The notes: generated by a model not told the origin, from the letters alone. Shown: positions 1 to 6,674, counted from the first letter of the stretch. The stretch: DNA of 14,152 bases from Castellaniella sp035707805 (GCA_035707805.1 DASSTS010000006.1:1-14152), one strand, 5' to 3'. Made by a program: numbers and translations.

Positions 1-141
1 GAAATGGTGCTGCCGGGCGACAACGTCTCGATGACGGTGAACCTGATCGCCCCGATCGCCATGGAAGAAGGCCTGCGCTTTGCCATCCGCGAAGGCGGCC
101 GTACCGTGGGCGCCGGCGTCGTCGCCAAAATCATCAAGTAA
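1..141 (+). CDS. tuf: Elongation factor Tu, C-terminal end (partial, 5' end outside window)
   Basis: The first 46 codons read in frame from base 1 to the TAA at 139-141 and give the end of EF-Tu domain 3, including the highly conserved stretches GLRFAIREGGRTVGAG and the ending VVAKIIK. EF-Tu is the cytoplasmic GTPase that delivers aminoacyl-tRNA to the ribosome. Only the last tenth or so of the roughly 396-residue protein is present, so the GTP-binding domain cannot be judged. It lies 55 nt upstream of rpsJ with no convincing terminator between them. The gene order tuf-rpsJ is usual in betaproteobacteria, where tuf closes the str operon (rpsL-rpsG-fusA-tuf). Whether this is the only tuf copy cannot be seen here. 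Confidence 0.97.
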   Translation, partial: EMVLPGDNVSMTVNLIAPIAMEEGLRFAIREGGRTVGAGVVAKIIK

Positions 142-151
142 TTGATGCGCT

Positions 152-172
152 GGCGGGGGCGCCGCCCCCGCC
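152..172 (+). promoter_or_regulatory. Strong GC hairpin between tuf and rpsJ
   Basis: A perfect inverted repeat: GGCGGGGGC at 152-160, a 3-nt loop, and GCCCCCGCC at 164-172. The only T-rich stretch (TTCTTT, 181-186) begins 8 nt downstream, too far for a standard intrinsic terminator, and the rpsJ ribosome binding site follows at once. It may act as an attenuator, a processing site or an RNA-stability element on a tuf-rpsJ transcript. The structure is seen; the role is inference. Confidence 0.5.
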
Positions 173-196
173 TGGACTCGTTCTTTAGGGATACCC

Positions 197-508
197 ATGA
201 AAAGCCAGAAAATCCGCATCCGCCTGAAGGCGTTTGACTACAAGCTGATCGATCAGTCGGCTGCCGAGATCGTCGACACGGCCAAGCGCACCGGTGCCGT
301 GGTTCGTGGCCCCGTGCCGCTGCCCACGCGGATCCGCCGCTACGACGTGCTGCGTTCCCCGCACGTCAACAAGACGTCGCGCGACCAGTTCGAAATGCGC
401 ACGCACCAGCGCCTGATGGACATCGTCGATCCGACCGACAAGACCGTGGACGCCCTGATGCGTCTCGATCTGCCGGCCGGCGTGGACGTCGAGATCGCGC
501 TGCAGTGA
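197..508 (+). CDS. rpsJ: 30S ribosomal protein S10
   Basis: S10 is a component of the 30S head and, as NusE, pairs with NusB in transcription antitermination. The 103-residue product has the standard S10 length and typical sequence: KIRIRLKAFDYKLIDQSAAEI at the N-terminus, the loop GPVPLPTRIRRYDVLRSPHVNK, and the ending LPAGVDVEIALQ. The ATG at 197 follows an AGGGA ribosome binding site at 187-191. The gene sits 55 nt after tuf, while a strong terminator follows at 543-576. It therefore looks co-transcribed with tuf and detached from rplC, unlike the E. coli S10 operon in which rpsJ is the first gene of the rplC-rpsQ transcript. Identity is secure; the transcript layout is inferred. Confidence 0.98.
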   Translation: MKSQKIRIRLKAFDYKLIDQSAAEIVDTAKRTGAVVRGPVPLPTRIRRYDVLRSPHVNKTSRDQFEMRTHQRLMDIVDPTDKTVDALMRLDLPAGVDVEIALQ

Positions 509-542
509 TCCGGACCGGCGCCCGGTTCCGGGCGCTGTCCGC

Positions 543-576
543 AAGCCGCCCTGTCATCTAGGCAGGGCGGCTTTTT
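543..576 (+). terminator. Rho-independent terminator after rpsJ
   Basis: An 11-bp stem is formed by AAGCCGCCCTG (543-553) and CAGGGCGGCTT (563-573) with a 9-nt loop, and a run of five T covers 572-576. This is a textbook intrinsic terminator 34 nt beyond the rpsJ stop codon. It should end most transcripts coming from tuf-rpsJ before rplC. Confidence 0.85.
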
Positions 577-578
577 CA

Positions 579-587
579 TGCTAGAAT
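579..587 (+). promoter_or_regulatory. Candidate extended -10 promoter for the rplC-rpsQ operon
   Basis: TGCTAGAAT at 579-587 has the TGn extension and a -10 hexamer TAGAAT differing from TATAAT at two positions. It begins 3 nt after the T-run of the terminator, with transcription expected to start near 594. No good -35 hexamer is visible 16-18 nt upstream, where the terminator stem lies, so the promoter would rely on the extended -10. Its place between a terminator and a long operon without another evident promoter supports it. Confidence 0.45.
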
Positions 588-593
588 GCTTAG

Positions 594-734
594 CTTCGCC
601 ATCTATTTTTATGGATGGCGATCGGCCGCACGGTCTGCAGTGTGCGGCCACGCCGTCCTTTCGGGCGGTGCTCGAGCCCCGGCCAATCGTAGTCGGGATT
701 TAAGCTGAAGGGTTTCAATACCCCGGAGAAAACA
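594..734 (+). promoter_or_regulatory. Structured 5' leader of the rplC operon (candidate ribosomal-protein autoregulatory RNA)
   Basis: About 140 nt separate the predicted transcription start from the rplC ATG. Three consecutive hairpins are visible: TCGCCATC (596-603) with GATGGCGA (614-621), 10-nt U-rich loop; GGCCGCAC (624-631) with GTGCGGCC (642-649), 10-nt loop; and CGCCGTCC (651-658) with GGGCGGTG (663-670), closed by a UUUC loop with two G-U pairs. A short GGGT/ACCC stem (710-713/720-723) abuts the ribosome binding site GGAG at 725-728, and CCGG at 679-682 could pair with CCGG at 723-726 over the same site. In E. coli a leader before rpsJ binds L4 to repress the S10 operon; this leader would be the analogous place here, since L4 (rplD) is the second gene. 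The structures are seen; the L4 role is inferred. Confidence 0.5.
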
Positions 735-1424
735 ATGTCGAATTCGACACCTACGCCCGCGGCCTGGCGCCTCGGGCTCGTGGGGCGCAAGGTTGGCATG
801 ACCCGCATCTTTACCGAGGAAGGCGATTCCATCCCGGTCACGGTGCTGGACGTGTCCAATAACCGCGTCGCCCAGGTCAAGACGCCTGAAGTCGACGGCT
901 ATGCTGCGGTCCAGCTGGCATACGGCACCCGCCGCGCCTCGCGTGTGACCAAGGCCGAGGCCGGCCACTACGCCAAGGCCGGCATCGAAGCCGGCTCCAC
1001 CCTCAAGGAATTCCGTCTGGATCCCGCCCGCGCCGCCGAATTCACGGCCGGCGCCGTCGTGGCCGTGGAATCCGTGTTCGAGGTCGGCCAGCAGGTCGAC
1101 GTCACCGGCACCACCATCGGCAAGGGCTTTGCCGGCACGATCAAGCGCCACCACTTCGGTTCGCAGCGCGCCTCGCACGGCAACTCGCGTTCGCACCGCG
1201 TGCCCGGCTCGATCGGCCAGGCGCAGGATCCCGGCCGCATCTTCCCGGGCAAGAAAATGTCCGGTCACCTGGGTGACGTGACCCGCACCGTCCAGAACCT
1301 GGACGTCGTGCGCGTGGACGTCGAGCGCGGCCTGCTGCTGGTCAAGGGCGCCGTCCCGGGCCACAAGAACGCCGACATCGTCGTGCGCCCGGCCGTCAAG
1401 GCCGCGCCCAAGAAAGGAGCCTAA
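735..1424 (+). CDS. rplC: 50S ribosomal protein L3
   Basis: L3 is an early assembly protein of the large subunit whose long loop reaches toward the peptidyl transferase centre. The 229-residue product is longer than the E. coli protein (209) because of an extra N-terminal stretch (residues 1-13, MSNSTPTPAAWRL) and a longer C-terminus. The core starts at LVGRKVGMTRIFTEEG. The conserved loop carries GSIGQAQDPG at 159-168; Gln162 corresponds to the glutamine that PrmB methylates in E. coli. The ATG at 735 has GGAG at 725-728. It is the first gene of a tight operon through rpsQ, preceded by its own probable promoter and structured leader, and rplD starts 2 nt after its stop codon. Confidence 0.98.
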   Translation: MSNSTPTPAAWRLGLVGRKVGMTRIFTEEGDSIPVTVLDVSNNRVAQVKTPEVDGYAAVQLAYGTRRASRVTKAEAGHYAKAGIEAGSTLKEFRLDPARAAEFTAGAVVAVESVFEVGQQVDVTGTTIGKGFAGTIKRHHFGSQRASHGNSRSHRVPGSIGQAQDPGRIFPGKKMSGHLGDVTRTVQNLDVVRVDVERGLLLVKGAVPGHKNADIVVRPAVKAAPKKGA

Positions 1425-1426
1425 TC

Positions 1427-2050
1427 ATGGAACTCAAGCTCCTGAACGATCAGGGTCAATCCTCGGCCACCATCGCCGGTGCCGATGACATCTTCGGTCG
1501 CGAATTCAACGAAGCTCTGGTACACCAGATCGTCGTGGCCTACCAGGCCAACGCGCGCATGGGCAACCGCGCGCAAAAGAATCGCGAGACCGTCAAGCAC
1601 TCCACCAAAAAGCCCTGGCGCCAGAAAGGCACCGGCCGCGCCCGTTCCGGGATGACTTCCTCGCCGATCTGGCGTGGGGGTGGCCGCGCGTTCCCGAACT
1701 CGCCGGACGAAAACTTCAGCCACAAGGTCAACAAGAAGATGTACCGCGCCGGTCTGCGCGCCATCTTCTCGCAGCTGGTCCGCGAAGACCGCCTGGCCGT
1801 GGTGGAAAGCTTCACCCTCGAAGCGCCCAAGACCAAGCTTGCCGCAACCAAGCTCAAGGATCTGGGCATCGCCGAGTCCGTCCTGATCATCACTGATGCC
1901 CTGGACGAAAACGTCTACCTCGCGACGCGCAACCTGCCCAACGTGGCGGTGATTGAAACGCGCTACGCCGATCCGCTGTCCCTGATCCACTACAAGAAAG
2001 TGCTGATCACCAAGCCGGCGATCGCCCAACTCGAGGAGTTGCTGGGATGA
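1427..2050 (+). CDS. rplD: 50S ribosomal protein L4
   Basis: L4 has a globular domain on the 50S surface and a long loop lining the exit tunnel; in E. coli it also represses the S10 operon at transcription and translation. The 207-residue product is near the usual length (201 in E. coli). The tunnel loop spans about residues 43-98 and contains the signature KPWRQKGTGRARSG followed by SSPIWRGGGRAFPN. The ATG at 1427 is preceded by AAAGGAG at 1413-1419, inside the end of rplC. The last four bases overlap rplW (ATGA), suggesting translational coupling. If L4 controls this operon as in E. coli, its target would most likely be the leader at 594-734. Confidence 0.98.
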   Translation: MELKLLNDQGQSSATIAGADDIFGREFNEALVHQIVVAYQANARMGNRAQKNRETVKHSTKKPWRQKGTGRARSGMTSSPIWRGGGRAFPNSPDENFSHKVNKKMYRAGLRAIFSQLVREDRLAVVESFTLEAPKTKLAATKLKDLGIAESVLIITDALDENVYLATRNLPNVAVIETRYADPLSLIHYKKVLITKPAIAQLEELLG

Positions 2051-2343
2051 ATGCCGAACGTCTGATGCAAGTCATTCTGGCGCCCGTGGTCACCGAAAAA
2101 GCCACGATGGTCGCCGAAAAGAACAACCAGGTCGCTTTCCGCGTCGTGGCCGACGCCACCAAGCCCGAGATCAAGGCCGCCGTCGAGCTGCTGTTCAAGG
2201 TCGAGGTCGATTCCGTGCAGGTTGCCAACCGCAAGGGCAAGGAAAAGCGTTTCGGCCGTTTCATCGGTCGTCGCCGCAACGAGCGCAAGGCCTATGTGTC
2301 CCTCAAGGCCGGCCAGGAAATCGACTTTACGGAGGTGAACTAA
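2047..2343 (+). CDS. rplW: 50S ribosomal protein L23
   Basis: L23 sits at the exit of the peptide tunnel and is the docking point for trigger factor and the signal recognition particle. The 98-residue product matches the family length and sequence, with APVVTEKATMVAEKNNQVAFRV near the N-terminus, then the basic loop NRKGKEKRFGRFIGRRRNERKAYV typical of bacterial L23. The ATG at 2047 overlaps the rplD TGA by four bases. A second ATG at 2051 is out of frame and is not the start. rplB begins immediately after the stop codon, so translation of this stretch is probably coupled. Confidence 0.97.
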   Translation: MNAERLMQVILAPVVTEKATMVAEKNNQVAFRVVADATKPEIKAAVELLFKVEVDSVQVANRKGKEKRFGRFIGRRRNERKAYVSLKAGQEIDFTEVN

Positions 2344-3171
<828 letters not shown>

Positions 3172-3183
3172 GGGGCGAACACT

Positions 3184-3459
3184 ATGTCACGTTCGATCAA
3201 GAAAGGCCCGTTCGTCGATGCGCATCTGATCAAGAAGGTCGATGCCGCCGTCGGGGGCAAAGAAAAGAAGCCGATCAAGACCTGGTCGCGTCGTTCCACC
3301 ATCCTGCCCGAATTCATCGGGCTGACCATTGCCGTGCACAACGGCCGCCAGCACGTTCCCGTGTACATCAACGAGAACATGGTCGGTCACAAGCTCGGTG
3401 AATTTGCCCTGACGCGCACCTTCAAGGGTCACGCGGCGGACAAGAAGGCCAAGAGGTAA
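3184..3459 (+). CDS. rpsS: 30S ribosomal protein S19
   Basis: S19 lies in the 30S head, binds 16S rRNA with S13 and contacts the A-site tRNA region. The 91-residue product has the family length. It begins with the signature SRSIKKGPFVDAHLIKKV and carries the conserved KTWSRRSTILPEFIGLTIAVHNGRQHVPVYI segment, ending GEFALTRTFKGHAADKKAKR. The ATG at 3184 follows AGGGG at 3171-3175. rplV begins 3 nt after the stop codon, in the conserved S10-operon order. Confidence 0.98.
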   Translation: MSRSIKKGPFVDAHLIKKVDAAVGGKEKKPIKTWSRRSTILPEFIGLTIAVHNGRQHVPVYINENMVGHKLGEFALTRTFKGHAADKKAKR

Positions 3460-3462
3460 GCC

Positions 3463-3792
3463 ATGGAAACCACCGCAATCATTCGCGGCGTCCATATTTC
3501 CGCCCAGAAGACCCGCCTGGTGGCGGATCTGATCCGCGGAAAGTCCGTGGCGCACGCGCTCAACATCCTGACGTTCAGCCCCAAGAAGGCCGCCGGCATC
3601 CTGAAAAAGGCGCTGGAATCGGCCATCGCCAATGCCGAGCACAACGACGGGGCCGACATCGACGAACTGAAGGTCACCACCATCTACGTCGACAAAGCCC
3701 AGTCGATGAAGCGTTTCTCCGCCCGCGCCAAGGGCCGTGGCAACCGCATCGAAAAGCAGACCTGCCACATCGTGGTCAAGGTCGGGGCCTAA
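3463..3792 (+). CDS. rplV: 50S ribosomal protein L22
   Basis: L22 contacts all domains of 23S rRNA and its hairpin loop forms, with L4, the narrow part of the exit tunnel; changes in that loop give macrolide resistance in several bacteria. The 109-residue product fits the family (110 in E. coli). It starts METTAIIRGVHISAQKTRLVADLIRG, and the C-terminal loop is seen in SMKRFSARAKGRGNRIEKQT. The loop shows no obvious insertion or deletion. GAGG at 3453-3456, overlapping the end of rpsS, is the ribosome binding site. rpsC follows after 9 nt. Confidence 0.98.
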   Translation: METTAIIRGVHISAQKTRLVADLIRGKSVAHALNILTFSPKKAAGILKKALESAIANAEHNDGADIDELKVTTIYVDKAQSMKRFSARAKGRGNRIEKQTCHIVVKVGA

Positions 3793-3801
3793 GGAGTCGC
3801 A

Positions 3802-4587
3802 ATGGGACAGAAAATCCACCCGATCGGTTTCCGCCTGGCGGTCAACCATAACTGGACTTCTCGCTGGTACGCGAACGACAAGGTCTACGGCAAGATGCTG
3901 GCCGAAGACATTCGTGTGCGCGAATACCTGAAGAAGAAACTCAAATCCGCTTCCGTGGGCCGGGTCATCATCGAACGCCCCGCCAAGAACGCCCGCATCA
4001 CCATCTACTCGGCCCGCCCGGGCGTGGTGATCGGCCGTCGCGGCGAGGACATCGAGACGCTGAAGGCCGACCTGCAGCGCCTGATGGGCGTGCCCGTGCA
4101 CGTCAACATCGAGGAAATCCGCAAGCCGGAGACCGACGCTCAGCTGATCGCCGACTCGATCGCCCAGCAGCTCGAAAAGCGCATCATGTTCCGCCGCGCG
4201 ATGAAGCGCGCCATGCAGAACGCCATGCGTCTGGGCGCCCAGGGCATCAAGATCATGTCGTCGGGCCGCCTGAACGGCATCGAGATCGCCCGTACCGAGT
4301 GGTACCGCGAAGGCCGTGTGCCCCTGCACACGCTGCGCGCCCACATCGACTACGGCACGTCCGAAGCCCAGACGACCTACGGCATCATCGGCATCAAGGT
4401 CTGGGTCTACAAGGGCGACATGCTGCCCAACGGCGACTTCCCCGTGGAAACCGCCTCCGCCCCGCGCGATGAAGAACGCCGTCCGCGCCGCGCTCCGCGT
4501 GGCGACCGTCCGGGACGCCCCGGCGGGCGTGGCCGCGGCCCGCGCCGCGACGCTGCCTCGGCGGCGCCGGCGCCTGAAGGAGAATAA
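3802..4587 (+). CDS. rpsC: 30S ribosomal protein S3 with basic, low-complexity C-terminal tail
   Basis: S3 lines the mRNA entry channel and contributes to ribosomal helicase activity. The KH-domain motif VVIGRRGEDI is at residues 75-84. Arg131, Arg132 and Lys135, the E. coli residues implicated in mRNA unwinding, are present at the same numbers. The core ends near residue 218 (GDMLPNGDFPVETASA). The product is 261 residues against 233 in E. coli because of a tail at about 219-261 rich in Arg, Pro, Gly and Ala (for example RRPRRAPRGDRPGRPGGRGR). Similar tails occur in related betaproteobacteria. AAGGAG at 3791-3796 serves the ATG at 3802. rplP starts 5 nt after the stop codon. Confidence 0.98.
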   Translation: MGQKIHPIGFRLAVNHNWTSRWYANDKVYGKMLAEDIRVREYLKKKLKSASVGRVIIERPAKNARITIYSARPGVVIGRRGEDIETLKADLQRLMGVPVHVNIEEIRKPETDAQLIADSIAQQLEKRIMFRRAMKRAMQNAMRLGAQGIKIMSSGRLNGIEIARTEWYREGRVPLHTLRAHIDYGTSEAQTTYGIIGIKVWVYKGDMLPNGDFPVETASAPRDEERRPRRAPRGDRPGRPGGRGRGPRRDAASAAPAPEGE

Positions 4588-4592
4588 CGATC

Positions 4593-5009
4593 ATGCTGTC
4601 ACCCTCTCGCAGGAAATACCGCAAAGAGCAGAAGGGCCGCAACACCGGCCTGGCCACGCGCGGCACCAATGTGTCCTTTGGCGAATTCGGCCTGAAGGCC
4701 ACGGACCGCGGCCGTCTGACGGCCCGCCAGATCGAGGCCGCCCGTCGCGCCATCAACCGCCACATCAAGCGTGGCGGCCGTATCTGGATCCGGATCTTCC
4801 CGGACAAGCCCATTTCCCAGAAGCCCGCCGAAGTCCGGATGGGTAACGGGAAGGGGAACCCGGAATACTGGGTCGCCGAAATTCAACCCGGCAAGGTGCT
4901 GTACGAAATGGAAGGCGTGTCCGAGGAAGTCGCGCGCGAAGCATTCCGCCTGGCCGCCGCCAAGCTGCCCCTGCGCACGACCTTCGTGTCGCGTCGCGTG
5001 GGCGCCTAA
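4593..5009 (+). CDS. rplP: 50S ribosomal protein L16
   Basis: L16 binds near the A-site and helps place the aminoacyl end of tRNA. The 138-residue product begins with the family signature MLSPSRRKYRKEQKGRNTG and contains GRLTARQIEAARRAINRHIKR, then VRMGNGKGNPEYWVAEIQPGKVLYE. Arg82 in VRMG corresponds to the arginine hydroxylated by the oxygenase YcfD/RoxA in E. coli (Arg81 there); whether this organism has that enzyme cannot be seen here. AAGGAG at 4577-4582, within the end of rpsC, positions the ribosome on the ATG at 4593. rpmC follows after 11 nt. Confidence 0.98.
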   Translation: MLSPSRRKYRKEQKGRNTGLATRGTNVSFGEFGLKATDRGRLTARQIEAARRAINRHIKRGGRIWIRIFPDKPISQKPAEVRMGNGKGNPEYWVAEIQPGKVLYEMEGVSEEVAREAFRLAAAKLPLRTTFVSRRVGA

Positions 5010-5020
5010 GGGGTAAACAT

Positions 5021-5212
5021 ATGAAAGCCAGTGAACTGCGCGAAAAAGACGCCGCCGGGCTCCAGACCGAGCTCGAGAGCCTGCTGAAGGCACAATTCAA
5101 CCTGCGCATGCAGCGTGCCACCCAGCAGCTTTCCAACACCAGCCAGTTGGGCAAGGTGCGTCGCGACATCGCGCGCATCCGCACCATCATGACTGAGAAC
5201 GCAGGAAAGTAA
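5021..5212 (+). CDS. rpmC: 50S ribosomal protein L29
   Basis: L29 is a small helical protein beside L23 at the tunnel exit. The 63-residue product has the usual length and the family pattern: MKASELREKDAAGLQTELESLLKAQFNLRMQ, then ATQQLSNTSQLGKVRRDIARIRTIM. The ATG at 5021 follows AGGGG at 5009-5013, overlapping the rplP stop codon. rpsQ begins one base after the TAA. Confidence 0.97.
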   Translation: MKASELREKDAAGLQTELESLLKAQFNLRMQRATQQLSNTSQLGKVRRDIARIRTIMTENAGK

Positions 5213-5213
5213 C

Positions 5214-5495
5214 ATGACTACCGACACCCAAAAAGACACCGCCAAGCGTCAGCGTACGCTGGTCGGCAAGGTCGTCAGCAACAAGATGGACAAGACCGTC
5301 GTGGTCAGCGTCCAGACCCGCGTGAAGCACCCCGTCCTGGGCAAGTTCGTCAACCGCACCGCCAAGTACAAGGCGCATGACGAATCCAACCAGTACAACG
5401 AGGGCGATACCGTGGAAATCGCCGAAGGCCGGCCCATCTCCAAGTCCAAGTCCTGGACGGTGGTGCGCCTGCTCGAGGCCGTGCGCATCATCTGA
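5214..5495 (+). CDS. rpsQ: 30S ribosomal protein S17
   Basis: S17 is a primary 16S rRNA-binding protein with an OB fold. The 93-residue product has a short extra N-terminus (MTTDTQKDTAKRQ) before the conserved core RTLVGKVVSNKMDKTVVVSV; the rest (VKHPVLGKFVNRTAKYKAHDE, GDTVEIAEGRPISKSKSWTV) is typical. It is the last ribosomal gene here. In most bacteria rplN and the spc operon follow directly; here hairpins and a transporter operon follow instead. The TGA stop at 5493-5495 lies at the centre of an almost perfect 21-nt palindrome. Confidence 0.98.
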   Translation: MTTDTQKDTAKRQRTLVGKVVSNKMDKTVVVSVQTRVKHPVLGKFVNRTAKYKAHDESNQYNEGDTVEIAEGRPISKSKSWTVVRLLEAVRII

Positions 5496-5530
5496 TGATG
5501 CGCGCCGGCGGTCCTTCGGGTCCCGCCGGC
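5483..5530 (+). repeat. Tandem hairpins over and after the rpsQ stop codon
   Basis: Two adjoining structures. GCGCATCATC (5483-5492) and GATGATGCGC (5494-5503) form a palindrome around a single central base and contain the rpsQ stop codon. Immediately next, GCCGGCGG (5504-5511) pairs with CCGCCGGC (5523-5530), and inside its loop CC-TTCG-GG (5513-5520) would make a stable UUCG tetraloop. There is no T-run directly after. They may protect the 3' end of the ribosomal mRNA or slow the polymerase before the next hairpin. Confidence 0.55.
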
Positions 5531-5552
5531 GGCTTCCGGCATCCGCCGTACG

Positions 5553-5578
5553 ACAGGCCCCGCTTTGGCGGGGCCTGT
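5553..5578 (+). terminator. Probable transcription terminator at the end of the rplC-rpsQ operon
   Basis: A perfect 11-bp stem, ACAGGCCCCGC (5553-5563) and GCGGGGCCTGT (5568-5578), encloses a TTTG tetraloop, 57 nt beyond the rpsQ stop codon. The downstream sequence GCATTTCC has only a short T-run, so termination may be partial or need Rho. It is the best terminator candidate between rpsQ and the tctC-like gene. Confidence 0.6.
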
Positions 5579-5595
5579 GCATTTCCGGCTGTCGT

Positions 5596-5647
5596 CCCGC
5601 GGCCGCCCGCCCGCCAGCGGCGTAGCGCGCCGAGGCGGGGCCGCGGG
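5596..5647. repeat. Long GC-rich inverted repeat upstream of the tctC-like gene
   Basis: CCCGCGGCC (5596-5604) pairs perfectly with GGCCGCGGG (5639-5647). The interior also holds complementary GCCCGCC and GGCGGGG segments, giving a long cruciform or hairpin of nearly pure G and C. It ends 8 nt before a weak -10-like element (TAAGAT). It may be a further U-less terminator of the ribosomal operon or a binding site; no function can be assigned. Confidence 0.4.
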
Positions 5648-5654
5648 CTTCCGG

Positions 5655-5660
5655 TAAGAT
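5655..5660 (+). promoter_or_regulatory. Weak candidate -10 element for the tctC-tctB-tctA operon
   Basis: TAAGAT at 5655-5660 resembles a -10 hexamer and would start transcription about 24 nt before the ATG at 5691. No recognisable -35 hexamer lies 16-18 nt upstream; that space is taken by the GC-rich inverted repeat. A separate promoter is expected because the gene follows a probable terminator. Confidence 0.25.
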
Positions 5661-5690
5661 GATGCCTGACAAAAACCAAGGGAGACCCCC

Positions 5691-6674
5691 ATGAAGACAT
5701 TGCGATCACTGGGAGCGCTGGCCCTGCTGTGCGCCGGCGGCCTGTTCCTGCAGCCGGTCCACGCGGCCGACACCTGGCCCGCCAAGGCCATCCGCATCCT
5801 GGTGCCTTTCGGCCCGGGCTCCACCCCCGACACCATGGCCCGCATGACGGCCGACCGCATCGGCCCCAAGCTGGGCGTTCCGGTGGTGGTCGAGAACAAG
5901 GCGGGCGCGGGCGGCAACATCGGCACCGCGGCCATGGCCAAGGCGGACCCGGACGGCTATACCTTCGGGATCACGATCTCGGGGCCGCTCGCCGCCAATA
6001 CCGTGCTGTTCCCGAATCTTCCGTACAAGCCGCAGCAGGACCTGGATTTCCTGACCATCGCGGCCACGCAGCCCAGCGTGCTGGTGGTCTCGCCCTCGCT
6101 GCAGGTCAAGGACGTCGCGGGCCTGCTCAAGGCCCTGCGCGAGCATCCCGGCGAATACAACTACGGTTCGATGGGCGTGGGCAGCATCTCGCACCTGGCC
6201 ATGGCGGCCCTGGCCGCGACCAGCGGCACCGACATCGTCCACGTGCCGTATTCCACGTCCGCCAAGGTCGTGACCTCGATCCTGTCGGGCGAGACCCAGA
6301 TGGGCATCCTGCCGGCCGCAGCCGTGGTAGAGCAGGCCAAGGCCGGCAAGATCGTCGCGCTGGCCGTCGCGACCGCCAAGCGCTCCGCCATCCTGCCGGC
6401 TCTCCCGACTCTCGCCGAGGCCGGCGTTCCGGGCATCGAGGCCGATGCCTGGATGGGCTTCGTGGCGCCGCACGGCACGCCGCAGGCCATCGAGGACCGC
6501 TTCACCCAGGAAGTCGTCCAGATGCTCAAGGACCCGGCAGTGGTCAAGCAGCTGGCCAGCCTCCACGAAGAGCCGGTCGCCAGCACGCCCGCCGAAATGC
6601 GGGCCGTGGTGCAGGGCGACCTGGACCGGTGGACGCCCGTGATCAAGGCCAACAACATCCGCTTTGACGACTGA
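5691..6674 (+). CDS. Tripartite tricarboxylate transporter substrate-binding protein (Bug/TctC family)
   Basis: This is the periplasmic solute-binding component of a TTT uptake system; relatives bind citrate, glutamate, aspartate, nicotinate or other carboxylates. The 327-residue product has a Sec signal peptide with cleavage expected after VHA (residue 25), leaving ADTWPAKAIRI. Family hallmarks follow: LVPFGPGSTPD (37-47), VVVENKAGAGGNIG (65-78), then YNYGSMGVGSISHLA and PTLAEAGVPGIEADAWMGF. The ATG at 5691 has a strong AAGGGAG site at 5678-5684. It is followed by its own TctB and TctA subunits, so the whole transporter is here, unlike the many orphan Bug genes of Alcaligenaceae. The ligand cannot be read from the sequence. 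The family is certain; the name tctC would imply tricarboxylates, so no symbol is given. Confidence 0.95.
   Translation: MKTLRSLGALALLCAGGLFLQPVHAADTWPAKAIRILVPFGPGSTPDTMARMTADRIGPKLGVPVVVENKAGAGGNIGTAAMAKADPDGYTFGITISGPLAANTVLFPNLPYKPQQDLDFLTIAATQPSVLVVSPSLQVKDVAGLLKALREHPGEYNYGSMGVGSISHLAMAALAATSGTDIVHVPYSTSAKVVTSILSGETQMGILPAAAVVEQAKAGKIVALAVATAKRSAILPALPTLAEAGVPGIEADAWMGFVAPHGTPQAIEDRFTQEVVQMLKDPAVVKQLASLHEEPVASTPAEMRAVVQGDLDRWTPVIKANNIRFDD

Noticed and set aside
3187..4344. 385-codon open frame on the minus strand opposite rpsS, rplV and rpsC
   Set aside because: It is antisense to three certain genes and the product has the His/Asp/Gly/Leu-rich look of a shadow frame.
5377..5625. 82-codon plus-strand frame overlapping the end of rpsQ and the hairpins after it
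   Set aside because: Its product is rich in Ser, Arg and Ala, it has no ribosome binding site, and it runs through the hairpin region; it is better explained as chance.
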